Source of the DNA: DASYRM01 sp036004405
Lineage (GTDB): Bacteria > Acidobacteriota > Vicinamibacteria > Vicinamibacterales > UBA2999
Length of the DNA: 64,000 bases
Direction of reading: 5' to 3'
NCBI GenBank assembly: GCA_036004405.1
Contig: DASYRM010000133.1
Span: 62,001-126,000 of the forward strand
The notes under the pieces are model-generated. The model saw only the letters and a program-made list of their open reading frames with translations. It was not told where the DNA came from and did not search any database. Made by a program: the position numbers and the translations under genes. Position 1 is the stretch's first letter; the number at the start of each line of letters is the position of its first letter. This document shows, piece by piece, positions 32,842 through 40,854 of this stretch.

Positions 32842-33723
32842 TCAGCGCACCGCGCGCAGAATGCGCACGTCGCCATTGAGCGTGTCGAACGTCAGCAGGG
32901 GACCCCCCGCGCCGACGCGCACTTTGGTAAACCCTCGTTGGCGGTAAACGTAACGCGGCCGCCCCGCTCGCTCGGCGCGCTCGGGCTCCACGGGCAGCGT
33001 CTGTGTGTCGAAATCGGTGAACAGCCCGCCGTTGAACGTCTTCAACTGCAGGTCGGCGGCGAAATCGCGCGGGAACGTCGCCTCGATGGTGCCGTTCACC
33101 GTCTTGAACCGCGATTCACCGCGCGGCGAGGCGGCAAAGGATGCGGCAATCCCACCGTTGACGGTCGTGGCACTGCCCGATCCGCCCATGCCGGAAAGCG
33201 CCACTTTGCCGTTCACGTTGCTGACGTCGAAGTCGCCAGTCACGTTCGTGACTGTCACCGTGTCGCCGTTCACGGTGCACAGGCGCACCCGCACGTCGCG
33301 CGGCGCCTGAATCGTCAGCTCCGTCGCGCTGGAATAGCGGCGCCGATCCCACCACGCCGGTCCGCGATGCCACTCCTGCTCTCCGCAGGTGTTTTCGCCG
33401 TCGTCGCGAAGTGTGATCGCGACCGTAGAGCCCTTTTCCTCGGCATCGAACTTCACGGCCTGCAATCCGGCCTTCAGCCCGGCGTCGTCGTCGGCCTCGA
33501 CGCGCGTCACCGCCTCCACGCGCACGTCAGAGCCGTTGTCGCCGGTGACGCGGATCGATCCGCTCAGGGTGCGGACGTCGAGCGTGCGCACGCCGGCGCC
33601 CGAGAACTGCAGCCGGCGATTGTCTCTTCGCTCGTCGCGCGCGAGCCCCTTGGCCGAGGTGGTGCACCCAGCCACGAGCGCCGCCAGCCCCACCCACGCC
33701 GCCGCGCGAACCGAGGGCGTCAC
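32842..33723 (-). CDS. DUF4097 family lipoprotein
   Basis: A 293-residue protein with a lipoprotein signal (AAWVGLAALVAGCTTS), the cysteine being in the lipobox LVAGC. The mature part has the DUF4097 strand pattern: VRTLDVRTLSGSIRVTGDNG, LTIQAPRDVRVRLCTVNGDT, VTVTNVTGDFDVSNVNGKVA and FKTVNGTIEATFPRDFAADL. It overlaps the upstream anti-sigma gene by four bases (ATGA), so translation is coupled. With its neighbour it forms a pair of putative envelope proteins under ECF sigma control. Confidence 0.85.
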   Translation of the reverse strand: MTPSVRAAAWVGLAALVAGCTTSAKGLARDERRDNRRLQFSGAGVRTLDVRTLSGSIRVTGDNGSDVRVEAVTRVEADDDAGLKAGLQAVKFDAEEKGSTVAITLRDDGENTCGEQEWHRGPAWWDRRRYSSATELTIQAPRDVRVRLCTVNGDTVTVTNVTGDFDVSNVNGKVALSGMGGSGSATTVNGGIAASFAASPRGESRFKTVNGTIEATFPRDFAADLQLKTFNGGLFTDFDTQTLPVEPERAERAGRPRYVYRQRGFTKVRVGAGGPLLTFDTLNGDVRILRAVR

Positions 33724-34532
33724 AGCCCCACCTGCTTGAGCCCGAGCTCCGCGCGGGCGCGCACCGCCTGGTTCAGCATCATGTCCTCCGCCAGCCGCTG
33801 CAGGACGCCACGGGCGTCGGGCCCCGCGGCCTCGAGGATGAAGTCCACCATCGCAATCTGCACGAGCGGCGACTCCTGCTGCGGTAGCGCCTCGACGACG
33901 CCTTTGCGCACCGCCTCGCGGGCGTTGAAACGGCGGAGCGCGTCCACACTGGCCAGCCGCACGTTGACGTTCGGGTCGTGCCGAAGGGTGTCGAGCAGGG
34001 CCGACACGACCTGCGCGCTCGGCTGCTCGAGCTGGCCGCTGGTGGTGACGCCCTTCAACCGCTCGCTGGCCGACTGCTGCTGGAGGAGCGACAGCGTCAC
34101 CATCTGGCGCGTGTCACGCAGCTCCTCGCGCAGGAGCGCGATTTCGGACGTCCCCTGCGGCGCCGGCGAGGCCGGCACGATGCGGCCAAGACCGATGCCG
34201 ATCACGAGCAACGCGGCGGCCCCCGAAAGCTGCACCCACGGCTGCCACCGGATCGCTAGATGGCGCGGAGCCGCCAGGCTCACCACGCGCGACTCGGCCT
34301 GACCGTCGATGTATCCCTGCAGGGCGGCGTCGAATCGGGCCCGCATGCGCGCCGACTCCGGACGCGGCGCCGGCGCGGCGCCGAGCTCGTTCCAGAGCTC
34401 CGCGGTGGCGTCCACTTCATCGCGGCACGCCTGACACTGCGCCAGGTGCGCGCGGATTTCCGCCAGCCTGTCGTCGGGCAGGGTGCCCGCGAGGTACTCG
34501 AGCATCTCGGGACCGAGGTCGCTGCACTGCAT
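33720..34532 (-). CDS. zinc-finger anti-sigma factor with C-terminal HEAT-like repeats
   Basis: A 270-residue membrane protein. The N-terminus has a zf-HC2 (ZAS-like) motif MQCSDLGPEMLEYLAG followed by HLAQCQACRDE, matching the HxxxCxxC anti-sigma fold. A transmembrane helix follows near residue 95 (SGAAALLVIGIGLGRIV). The periplasmic part is helical with HEAT-like units: VVSALLDTLRHDPNVNVRLA, SVDALRRFNAR, LVQIAMVDFILEAAG. It probably holds the ECF sigma factor encoded one base upstream. The periplasmic HEAT domain may sense the envelope signal (inference). Confidence 0.85.
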   Translation of the reverse strand: MQCSDLGPEMLEYLAGTLPDDRLAEIRAHLAQCQACRDEVDATAELWNELGAAPAPRPESARMRARFDAALQGYIDGQAESRVVSLAAPRHLAIRWQPWVQLSGAAALLVIGIGLGRIVPASPAPQGTSEIALLREELRDTRQMVTLSLLQQQSASERLKGVTTSGQLEQPSAQVVSALLDTLRHDPNVNVRLASVDALRRFNAREAVRKGVVEALPQQESPLVQIAMVDFILEAAGPDARGVLQRLAEDMMLNQAVRARAELGLKQVGL

Positions 34533-34533
34533 G

Positions 34534-35076
34534 TCAGTCTCCCTCCGGAACGCGGGTGAAGGCGTCGCGGAGCTCCTTCAAGGCACGGTGGAAGCGCACT
34601 TTCACCGTGCCGGCGTCAACGCCGAGCACGGCGCCGACCTGTTCGTGGGTCATCCCCTGATAGCGGACCATCACGATCAGCTCGCGACGGTCTTCGCGCA
34701 GCGCCTGGAGCGCCCGCTTCAGCCGCGCCATGTCACGCGCGCGCTCCAGCAGGTGCGCCGGTCCGGGCGCATCGGTCGCCCAATCCATGTCCTCTTCCGG
34801 CACGTAGACCGCGGCGCCGTGCTTGCGGAAGTGGTCGGTGCGGACGTTGCGGGCAATGCGGAACATCCAGGTCTCGAACTTCCCCTCGTCGCGATAGGTG
34901 GAGCGGTAGCGCAACATCCGGACGAACACGTCCTGCACCAGGTCCTCGGCGGCCCCGCGGTCGCCGGTCATGCGGTAGAGGAAGTCGAAGAGCGGACGGT
35001 GGTGCCGCTCGAACAGCACGCCCATCCGGGTGAGGTCGCCTTCTCGAACGGCACGCATGAGCCACTCGTCAGTCAC
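34534..35076 (-). CDS. ECF-type RNA polymerase sigma factor
   Basis: A 180-residue sigma factor. Region 2 contains FERHHRPLFDFLYRMTGDRG, AAEDLVQDVFVRMLRYRSTY and FETWMFRIARNVRTDHFRKH. Region 4 ends REDRRELIVMVRYQGMTHEQ and VGAVLGVDAGTVKVRFHRAL. The GTG at 35076 is used; an ATG seven codons in is an alternative. An AACCTTTTG motif lies 33-41 bases upstream on the same strand and is shared with the second ECF gene. The operon is ECF, anti-sigma with HEAT, DUF4097 lipoprotein, DUF4097 protein. Confidence 0.92.
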   Translation of the reverse strand: MTDEWLMRAVREGDLTRMGVLFERHHRPLFDFLYRMTGDRGAAEDLVQDVFVRMLRYRSTYRDEGKFETWMFRIARNVRTDHFRKHGAAVYVPEEDMDWATDAPGPAHLLERARDMARLKRALQALREDRRELIVMVRYQGMTHEQVGAVLGVDAGTVKVRFHRALKELRDAFTRVPEGD

Positions 35077-35095
35077 GGTCGGTTCGGATGGGAAA

Positions 35096-35117
35096 ACCGC
35101 CAGCGGGCCAAAAGGTT
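35096..35117 (-). promoter_or_regulatory. candidate ECF-type autoregulatory promoter 1
   Basis: On the minus strand AACCTTTTG (35117-35109), eleven bases, then GT (35097-35096) forms a -35/-10 pattern upstream of the ECF start. The same layout stands upstream of the other ECF gene at 42240-42261. Base composition of the motif differs clearly from the surrounding GC-rich sequence. Confidence 0.5.
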
Positions 35118-35127
35118 ACAGGGCGGT

Positions 35128-35841
35128 TTACACGGCGGTCCAGTGGCGGCCCGGCCCTTCCAGGCACACCGCGGCCGCAAAGCCAGGAACCGGGCTAAGT
35201 GCCTGAATCGACCAGCGTTCCAGCTCGCTCGGCTGGCCGTCTACGGCGATGAGCCGGGCCGGCTCGCCCGGGGCCAGCACCACCTCGATGGCTCCGAGCA
35301 GCCCGATGCCGTCTCCCCGGGCCTTGATATAGGCCTCTTTCCGGGTCCAGCCGGCGAAGAACGCTTCTTCCTTCCGACCGGCCGGCACGCGGGCCAGCGC
35401 GTCGCGCTCCCCCACCGAGAACACCCGCTCCGCCAGGGCGTCCATGTCGGCCAATGGACGCTGGCGCTCGATGTCGATGCCGATTTCCGCGTCGGCCACG
35501 CCCAGCAGCGCGTAGCGGTCCGAGTGCGAGACGTTGAAGCGCAGCGGATCGCCGGCCAGCGACGGCTTGCCCAGCGTCCCGTACTCGAACCGCAGGTCGT
35601 GGGCGGCTCGCTCCAGGCGCTCGCCCAGGCGGGCGCGCAGCCAGGCCCGGCAGGCAATGAAGCGGCGCCGATGGATATCGAAGACGAAGCGGCCGGCCCG
35701 TACGCGCTCGTCTTCCGACAGGACCGCCACCGCGCCCTCGCCTGCGTCGCCGGCATCGAGATCCGCCAGCCAGATCGCGGCGTCGCCACAGGTAGCCACG
35801 AGACGGGACCAAGAGGGCACGACCAATTCTACGGTTGACAT
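35128..35841 (-). CDS. 4'-phosphopantetheinyl transferase, Sfp type
   Basis: A 237-residue enzyme that transfers phosphopantetheine from coenzyme A to acyl or peptidyl carrier proteins. It is the Sfp-type length. Motifs are LRFNVSHSDRYALLGVA, IGIDIERQRP (magnesium-binding acidic residues) and FFAGWTRKEAYIKARGDG. A secondary metabolite or fatty-acid synthase partner is not encoded in this window. Start ATG at 35841; the seven codons upstream would run into the palindrome shared with the divergent winged-helix gene. Confidence 0.92.
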   Translation of the reverse strand: MSTVELVVPSWSRLVATCGDAAIWLADLDAGDAGEGAVAVLSEDERVRAGRFVFDIHRRRFIACRAWLRARLGERLERAAHDLRFEYGTLGKPSLAGDPLRFNVSHSDRYALLGVADAEIGIDIERQRPLADMDALAERVFSVGERDALARVPAGRKEEAFFAGWTRKEAYIKARGDGIGLLGAIEVVLAPGEPARLIAVDGQPSELERWSIQALSPVPGFAAAVCLEGPGRHWTAV

Positions 35842-35845
35842 CGAC

Positions 35846-35862
35846 TTGCACATCATGTGCAA
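35846..35862. promoter_or_regulatory. operator-like perfect palindrome between divergent genes
   Basis: TTGCACAT-C-ATGTGCAA is a perfect eight-base inverted repeat around one base. It lies just upstream of the PPTase start (35841) and just before the winged-helix start (35865), so one bound dimer could control both. A -35-like TTGACA (35835-35840) overlaps the PPTase start codon. The obvious candidate ligand is the winged-helix protein itself (inference). Confidence 0.55.
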
Positions 35863-35864
35863 AT

Positions 35865-36353
35865 ATGTGTGTCGTGTCGATCGAGGACTATCGCCGCGCG
35901 CTCGAGGCGGCGGTGCGCGAGTACGAAGCGCTGGGCGAACAGCGGCAGCAGATCGATCGCCGTCTCGCGGAGCTGGCGCAGACGATGAGCACGCTGTCGC
36001 GCTTGTGCGGCATCGTCCCGACGGTGTCGGTGGGGCTCACCGATGCGTGCCGGCTGGCGCTGCGCGGCGCCGGGCTGCCGATGACGCCGGTGGAAGTACG
36101 GGATCGAGTCAGGGCGTTCGGGTTCGACCTGACCCGCTACAGCAACGACCTCGCGGCCGTGCACACCACCCTCAAGCGTCTCAACGACGCCGGCGAGCTG
36201 CGCTTCATCGCCCGTCCCGGTACCAACGAGAAGGCGTACATCTGGGACCGGCCCGCGCGGGCAACGCTGCTGGGACCGGACATCGCGACCGTGATGCGCG
36301 AGATGGACGAGAAGCGGAAGCCACCGCGCTCGGGAAGGAAGAAGCCGTCCTGA
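35865..36353 (+). CDS. winged-helix DNA-binding protein
   Basis: About 162 residues. The N-terminal third is a coiled-coil-like helix (RRALEAAVREYEALGEQRQQ). The C-terminal part is a wHTH/HARE-HTH-like domain: LTDACRLALRGAGLPMTPVE, VRDRVRAFGFDLTRYSNDLA, VHTTLKRLNDAGELRFIARP. It ends in a lysine-rich tail. It is probably a small regulator or nucleoid-associated protein. The ATG at 35865 follows a palindrome (35846-35862). Its TGA overlaps the ATG of the methyltransferase gene (TGATG), so both genes are translated together. Confidence 0.7.
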   Translation: MCVVSIEDYRRALEAAVREYEALGEQRQQIDRRLAELAQTMSTLSRLCGIVPTVSVGLTDACRLALRGAGLPMTPVEVRDRVRAFGFDLTRYSNDLAAVHTTLKRLNDAGELRFIARPGTNEKAYIWDRPARATLLGPDIATVMREMDEKRKPPRSGRKKPS

Positions 36354-37194
36354 TGGAGACGCTCGCCGAGCGGCGACGGCGCTTCGCCCAGGAGATTGGG
36401 ACCACGGCCCATCTGCCCGCTCCGCTCGTCGAGGCGTTCGCGGCCGTGCCGCGCGAGCGCTTTCTTCCCCCCGGGCCCTGGCTCGTCTGGGGTCAAGGCC
36501 AGACTGCCCCTCAGCCGACGCCGGACGCCGATCCGGCACAGGTCTACGCCAACCAGTCGATCGCCATCGACGCCGCACGCCAGCTCTTCAACGGGCTGCC
36601 GTCGTTCCTCGGGATGTCGATCGCCGCGCTCGGGCTCGAGCCGGGACACCACGTCCTGCACGTCGGGCCCGGCCTTGGCTACTACACGGCGGTGATGGGC
36701 GAGCTGGTGCGCCCGGGTGGATCGGTGCTCGCAGTCGAAGTCGATCCGGACCTGGCCGCGCGAGCCGGTCGCTCGTCGTGGCCGGCGCGCCGGTGGAGGT
36801 CCGGCAGGGTGACGGCGCGGGCCCGTTCGAGCGCGCCTACGACGCGATTCTGGTCAATGCCGGCGTGACGCACCCCGAGCGGGCGTGGCTCGATGGCCTC
36901 GAGCCTGGCGGGCGGCTGGTGCTGCCGCTGACCGCGCCGATGCCGATGACGACCGCCAACATCGGCAAGGGCCTCCTGGTGCTCCTGACTCACGCCGGGG
37001 ATGGCGAATTCACGGCGCGGACGCTCAGCTTCGTCGCCATCTATTCGGCCATCGGCCTGCGTGACGACGCGCTCGGCGCCCAACTTGCCGCATCGATGCT
37101 GCGCGGCACGCCGTTCACGCGGCTCACCCGCCATGGCCATGCCCGGACCGACGCGTGCTTCCTGCACACGCCGGACTGGTGCCTGACGAGCTGA
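36353..37194 (+). pseudogene. protein-L-isoaspartate O-methyltransferase-like gene with a 1-base frameshift
   Basis: Frame 2 encodes METLAERRRRFAQEIGTTAH through the SAM site LHVGPGLGYYTAVMGELVRP and EVDPDLAARA. The sequence then continues in frame 1 as RSLVVAGAPVEVRQGDGAGP through GVTHPERAWLDGLEPGGRLV to the stop at 37194. The shift needs one missing base near 36763, within a GAGCCGGTCGC stretch. Joined, the product is a ~280-residue PCMT-like methyltransferase that would repair isoaspartate. This may be a real mutation or a sequencing error. It is coupled to the winged-helix gene upstream. Confidence 0.75.
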
Positions 37195-37195
37195 C

Positions 37196-37882
37196 TCACC
37201 GGGCGGCGGGACGCCCGCGCTGACGCAGGCGCTCGCGATCGAACGCGGGGATGCCCGCCTGGACGTGCGCGTCGGGCACGAGGTCGCCGGCGCTGGTGAC
37301 GAGCGGCACCACGCCCGCCCACACTGGCCACGTCAGATCGTCCTCGTCGTCGAGCGGCGGACCGGTCCGCACTTTGGCCGAGGCCTCTTCGATGGGAAGC
37401 GCGAGCACTGCCGTGCCCTTGAGCTCAGGTTCCGAAACGGGCCGCAGCTCCGGCCAGCGTCCCGGCACCACCTGGTTGGTGAAACACTGCATGGCGGCGT
37501 ACTTCTCGTCGCGATCGGTCACGAGATGGGCGCGGCCCAGCACGACCGCGGAGCGGTAGTTCATCGAGTGGTGAAACGCCGACCGCGCCAGCACGAGACC
37601 GTCCACGAGGGTCACTGTCACGCACACGTCCACGCCTGCCGAGAGCTGCTGCACCATGCGGCTGGCCGCCGACCCGTGCAGGTACAACGCGTCGCCCAGG
37701 CGAGCGTAGCCGGTCGGAATCGCATACGGCTGGCCGTCCACGGCAAAGGCCACGTGGCAGACGAATCCCTCGTCGAGGATGGCGTAGACGGCGGCGCGAT
37801 CGAAGACGCCGCGCGCGGGCAGCCGCCGCAGCCGCGTCCGCGCCGTCACGGGGAACACACCGGATGGAGTGTCGCTGGTCAT
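37196..37882 (-). CDS. pyridoxamine 5'-phosphate oxidase-fold protein (Nim-like)
   Basis: A 228-residue flavin/PLP-binding split-barrel protein. The start RGVFDRAAVYAILDEGFVCH and strands VAFAVDGQPYAIPTGYARLG, DALYLHGSAASRMVQQLSAG and AFHHSMNYRSAVVLGRAHLV are typical of this group. It is similar to NimA-type and 'pyridoxamine oxidase-like' proteins, which use flavin or are linked to vitamin B6 or nitro-compound chemistry. It is divergent from a MocR-type regulator, a very common arrangement, and is likely its target. Its stop is one base from the methyltransferase stop. Confidence 0.85.
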   Translation of the reverse strand: MTSDTPSGVFPVTARTRLRRLPARGVFDRAAVYAILDEGFVCHVAFAVDGQPYAIPTGYARLGDALYLHGSAASRMVQQLSAGVDVCVTVTLVDGLVLARSAFHHSMNYRSAVVLGRAHLVTDRDEKYAAMQCFTNQVVPGRWPELRPVSEPELKGTAVLALPIEEASAKVRTGPPLDDEDDLTWPVWAGVVPLVTSAGDLVPDAHVQAGIPAFDRERLRQRGRPAAR

Positions 37883-37903
37883 GGTCTGACACTACCGGGC
37901 GAC

Positions 37904-37949
37904 GTGGACTGTCTGGAAGTGCCACTCCTGATATATTCTGTCAGTCCAC
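37904..37949. promoter_or_regulatory. inverted repeat and -10 region controlling PNPOx/MocR pair
   Basis: GTGGACTG (37904-37911) and CAGTCCAC (37942-37949) form an eight-base inverted repeat that brackets AGTG-C-CACT (37918-37926) and a TGATATATT -10-like sequence (37929-37937). The second arm touches the TTG start of the MocR gene. It is a plausible operator for autoregulation and for the divergent oxidase-fold gene. Confidence 0.45.
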
Positions 37950-39383
37950 TTGAGAACGCCGATTGTCGTCGATCGCCGGCTGGCGGCGCCGCTGCACCGC
38001 CAGATCTACGAGCAGTGGCGGGCCGGCATCCTGGGCGGGCGATTCGCTCCGGGCGACCGGATGCCGTCCACACGCGAGCTCGCCGTGGCCCTCCGGGTGT
38101 CGCGCGCCACCGTCGCCACTGCCTACGACCAGCTCATGGCCGAGGGCTATCTCGACACGCAGCACGGGTCGGGCACGTTCGTATGCCGGGATCTGCCGGA
38201 CGTCCCCGTCCGCGCCGCGGCCGAGGCACCGCTGGCACGGACGCGCGCCGCGAACAGCTCGATTCGCGTCTCGGCGTTCGCGTCCCGCCTCGAGCCGGTG
38301 CAGTGGCGGGTGCCGGCCGCCCCGCGGGTGATCAACCTCTCCACCGACGGCCCGACCTTCGATCAGTTCCCCTTCGCCGTCTGGAAACGTCTCGTCCGGC
38401 GTCATCTGCAGGTGCTCGGCCCGAGTCTGTTTCAGTACGCGTCGGACGGCGCCGGCCATCCGGCGCTTCGCGAGACGCTGGCCGCGTATTTGAGCCGGTC
38501 ACGCGCCGTCCGCTGCGCGCCCGAGCAGATCCTCGTGGCCAACGGATCGCAGCAGGCGCTCGACCTGTGTGCGCGAGTGCTGGTCGACCCCGGCGACGAC
38601 GTGGCCGTTGAAGACCCCGGCTACGGGGGGGCGCGCGAGCTGTTCGCGGCCGTCGGCACCCGTCTCCGGCCCGTGCCGGTGGACGGAGACGGCCTCGTGG
38701 TCTCGGCTCTGCCGCCGTCGGCCCGCCTGGTCTACATCACGCCGTCGCATCAGTTCCCGCTCGGCGTCTCGATGTCTCTGGCGCGCCGGCTCGAGCTCGT
38801 CGAGTGGGCGCGGGCCCACCGGGCCGTCATCGTCGAGGACGATTACGACAGCGAGTACCGTTACAGCGGCGCCCCGCTGCCGGCCCTGCAGGGGCTGAGC
38901 GCCGACGCCGGCGTGGTCTACGTGGGCACCTTCTCCAACGTCATGTTCCCGGGGCTGCGCCTCGGCTATCTCGTGCTGCCCCCCGATCTCGTCGAGCCCT
39001 TCCACCGCGCGAAGTGGCTGGCCGATCGCCACACCGCGCACCTCGAGCAGGCGGCGCTGGCCGACTTCATCCGCGAGGGTCACATGGAGCGCCACATCCG
39101 GCGCATGCGGCGCGTGTACAAGCGGCGGCGCGAGGCCTTCCTCGACGCGGTGTCACGCGCCTTCGGCGACCGCGCCACGGTCGCCGGCGACGCCTCGGGA
39201 ATGCATCTGGTGGTGCGGTTCGACGCCGCGGGCATCGCCGCGCACGCCGCCCGCCGCAGCGTCCATCTGGTGAGCACGCGCCGTTACTACGCCGGACACG
39301 CGCCGCCGCACGAGTTCATCGTGCGCTTCACCGGCGTCAGCGAGCGCGCCATCCGCGAGGCGGTGAAACGCCTGGCGGGATGA
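37950..39383 (+). CDS. MocR-family regulator (GntR HTH plus aminotransferase-like domain), PLP lysine replaced
   Basis: A 477-residue protein. The GntR winged helix (about 8-75) has LHRQIYEQWRAGILGGRFAP, GDRMPSTRELAVALRVS and AEGYLDTQHGSGTFV. The class I aminotransferase-like domain (about 110-477) has VANGSQQALDLCARVLVDPG and VEDDYDSEYRYSG. In place of the usual GTFSK it reads GTFSNVMFPGLRLGY, so the Schiff-base lysine is Asn330 (AAC; AAG would be Lys). PLP could bind only non-covalently or not at all. Divergent from the PNPOx-fold gene, its probable target. Start TTG. Confidence 0.9.
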   Translation: MRTPIVVDRRLAAPLHRQIYEQWRAGILGGRFAPGDRMPSTRELAVALRVSRATVATAYDQLMAEGYLDTQHGSGTFVCRDLPDVPVRAAAEAPLARTRAANSSIRVSAFASRLEPVQWRVPAAPRVINLSTDGPTFDQFPFAVWKRLVRRHLQVLGPSLFQYASDGAGHPALRETLAAYLSRSRAVRCAPEQILVANGSQQALDLCARVLVDPGDDVAVEDPGYGGARELFAAVGTRLRPVPVDGDGLVVSALPPSARLVYITPSHQFPLGVSMSLARRLELVEWARAHRAVIVEDDYDSEYRYSGAPLPALQGLSADAGVVYVGTFSNVMFPGLRLGYLVLPPDLVEPFHRAKWLADRHTAHLEQAALADFIREGHMERHIRRMRRVYKRRREAFLDAVSRAFGDRATVAGDASGMHLVVRFDAAGIAAHAARRSVHLVSTRRYYAGHAPPHEFIVRFTGVSERAIREAVKRLAG

Positions 39384-39384
39384 G

Positions 39385-39437
39385 GGGCCACCTAAATGAC
39401 GGGCCACCTAAAGGTGGCCCCTACAGGTGGCCCCTAC
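39385..39437. repeat. nested gene-end palindrome
   Basis: A full hairpin GGGCCACC-TAAA-GGTGGCCC (39401-39420) with CTAC after it lies between a left half GGGCCACCTAAA (39385-39396) and a right half GGTGGCCCCTAC (39426-39437). The pattern is what one copy inserted into the loop of another would give. The CTA at 39434-39436 is the stop codon of the HEAT-repeat gene. It fills the gap between the convergent MocR and HEAT genes. Confidence 0.75.
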
Positions 39438-40813
39438 TTCAGGATTTCCGTCAGGTATTCGATGGCCGCCGGCGACCGCATCATCGACAGCTTCTGCACC
39501 AGCTCGCGCCGCAGCACCGGATTGGTCTCGCTCCGCGCCAGCGACACCAGTGCGTCGGCGTTGCCGTGGAAGAAGAGCGCGTCGATCGCGGCGCGCCGCA
39601 CCTGGATGTCCTGCTCCTTGGCGTAGAGCGAGGTCAGCGTGGCCGTGGCGCCAGTCCCGCCGAACATCCCGAGCTGGCGTACGGCGGCGAGGCGGATGCC
39701 CGCATCGCGATCGGTCGTGGCGATTTCAATCACGCGCGGCGTCGCGCCGGCCATCGCCAGCGAGCCCAGGATCACCTGCTTGACGCCGGTCTCGCTCTCC
39801 TTCTGATACATCTGCCACAGCTCGTCGCGAGCGCCGAGCATCGCGAGCTGGCGCACGGCTTCGGTCCGCAGTTCCGGTGACTTCTCCGTCTGTGCAACGA
39901 CCAGCACCCGCTGACGATCGCCGGCCATGGTGAAGGAGCGCAGCACCTGGCGCTTCACGTCCAGATCGGCCGCCGCGACATAGATGTCGTTCAACACCGA
40001 CATCCGTCCTGGCTGCCCGCTCATGCCGATGTACTGCACCGCCTTCATCTGCAGCTCGGGGTTGCCGGTTCCGCGCGCCACCTTCTCGAGGGTGGCCCGT
40101 GCTTCGGGAGCCGCGCTCTGCGAGAGCACGAACAGCGCGCGCTCCTTGAGCCGCGGCGATCCGACGTCGCTGATCACCTTGACGAGCAGCGGCACCGCGC
40201 GCTCGGGGGCAATCTGCTGCAGCCCCTGTAGCGCGAGCAGCTTCAGCTCGTCGTCGCCGCTGTCCACCGGCACCGACTGCCCCGACCGCTGGCGCACCTG
40301 CAGCTCGAGCGCCCGCGCGTCCGACACCCATCGGCTGGTCGGAAAATTCTTGAACAGCTCGCCCACCGCGGCCAGGGCGTCGGTGTGGCGGTTCATCTTG
40401 TCGAGCGTGTACGCGCGCCAGTACATGGCGGCGTCCGAGCGCGGCGCCTTGGCCTCGGCCAGCGTGGTGAACTGCTGCAACGCCTGCGCCCACTGCGCCC
40501 GCTCGATCGCCTGCCGCGCCCGCTCGTACACCACGTCCCATTGCGACTCGCGGCCGTTTCGAGCGTCCTGGGGCCGCCCCTGGCCATCGCGGCGCTGCGC
40601 GTAGATCTGCTCCTGCGCCTGCGCCAACGCCGCCGAGAGCGCTTCGAGCGGCACGCGCAGATCGAGTGCGGGGGCGCTCCCGGGGTCGCTCAAAGGGCGC
40701 GGAGCTTCCGGGACGCGGCGCGGCGGCTCGGGCGTCTGTGGCGTCTGCGCCCAGGAGGGCGCGGCCACGAGGGCCGCCGCGAACATCAGCGTGGTCAGTC
40801 GCATCTTCTTCAT
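39434..40813 (-). CDS. exported HEAT-repeat protein
   Basis: About 459 residues. The ATG at 40813 follows GGAGA nine bases upstream and begins a signal peptide (KKMRLTTLMFAAALVAAPSW); an ATG at 40819 is an alternative. A helical, TPR-like segment (WAQALQQFTTLAEAKAPRSD) precedes HEAT repeats such as ALQGLQQIAPERAVPLLVKV, LKERALFVLSQSAAPEARAT and LRTEAVRQLAMLGARDELWQ. It is probably a periplasmic scaffold. It is the third gene of the second ECF operon, directly following the zinc-finger gene. Its stop codon lies in a nested palindrome. Confidence 0.85.
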   Translation of the reverse strand: MKKMRLTTLMFAAALVAAPSWAQTPQTPEPPRRVPEAPRPLSDPGSAPALDLRVPLEALSAALAQAQEQIYAQRRDGQGRPQDARNGRESQWDVVYERARQAIERAQWAQALQQFTTLAEAKAPRSDAAMYWRAYTLDKMNRHTDALAAVGELFKNFPTSRWVSDARALELQVRQRSGQSVPVDSGDDELKLLALQGLQQIAPERAVPLLVKVISDVGSPRLKERALFVLSQSAAPEARATLEKVARGTGNPELQMKAVQYIGMSGQPGRMSVLNDIYVAAADLDVKRQVLRSFTMAGDRQRVLVVAQTEKSPELRTEAVRQLAMLGARDELWQMYQKESETGVKQVILGSLAMAGATPRVIEIATTDRDAGIRLAAVRQLGMFGGTGATATLTSLYAKEQDIQVRRAAIDALFFHGNADALVSLARSETNPVLRRELVQKLSMMRSPAAIEYLTEILK

Positions 40814-40854
40814 GATCATCCGTCTCCGCGGCAGCGCGTTCGGCGCCGCCAGTG

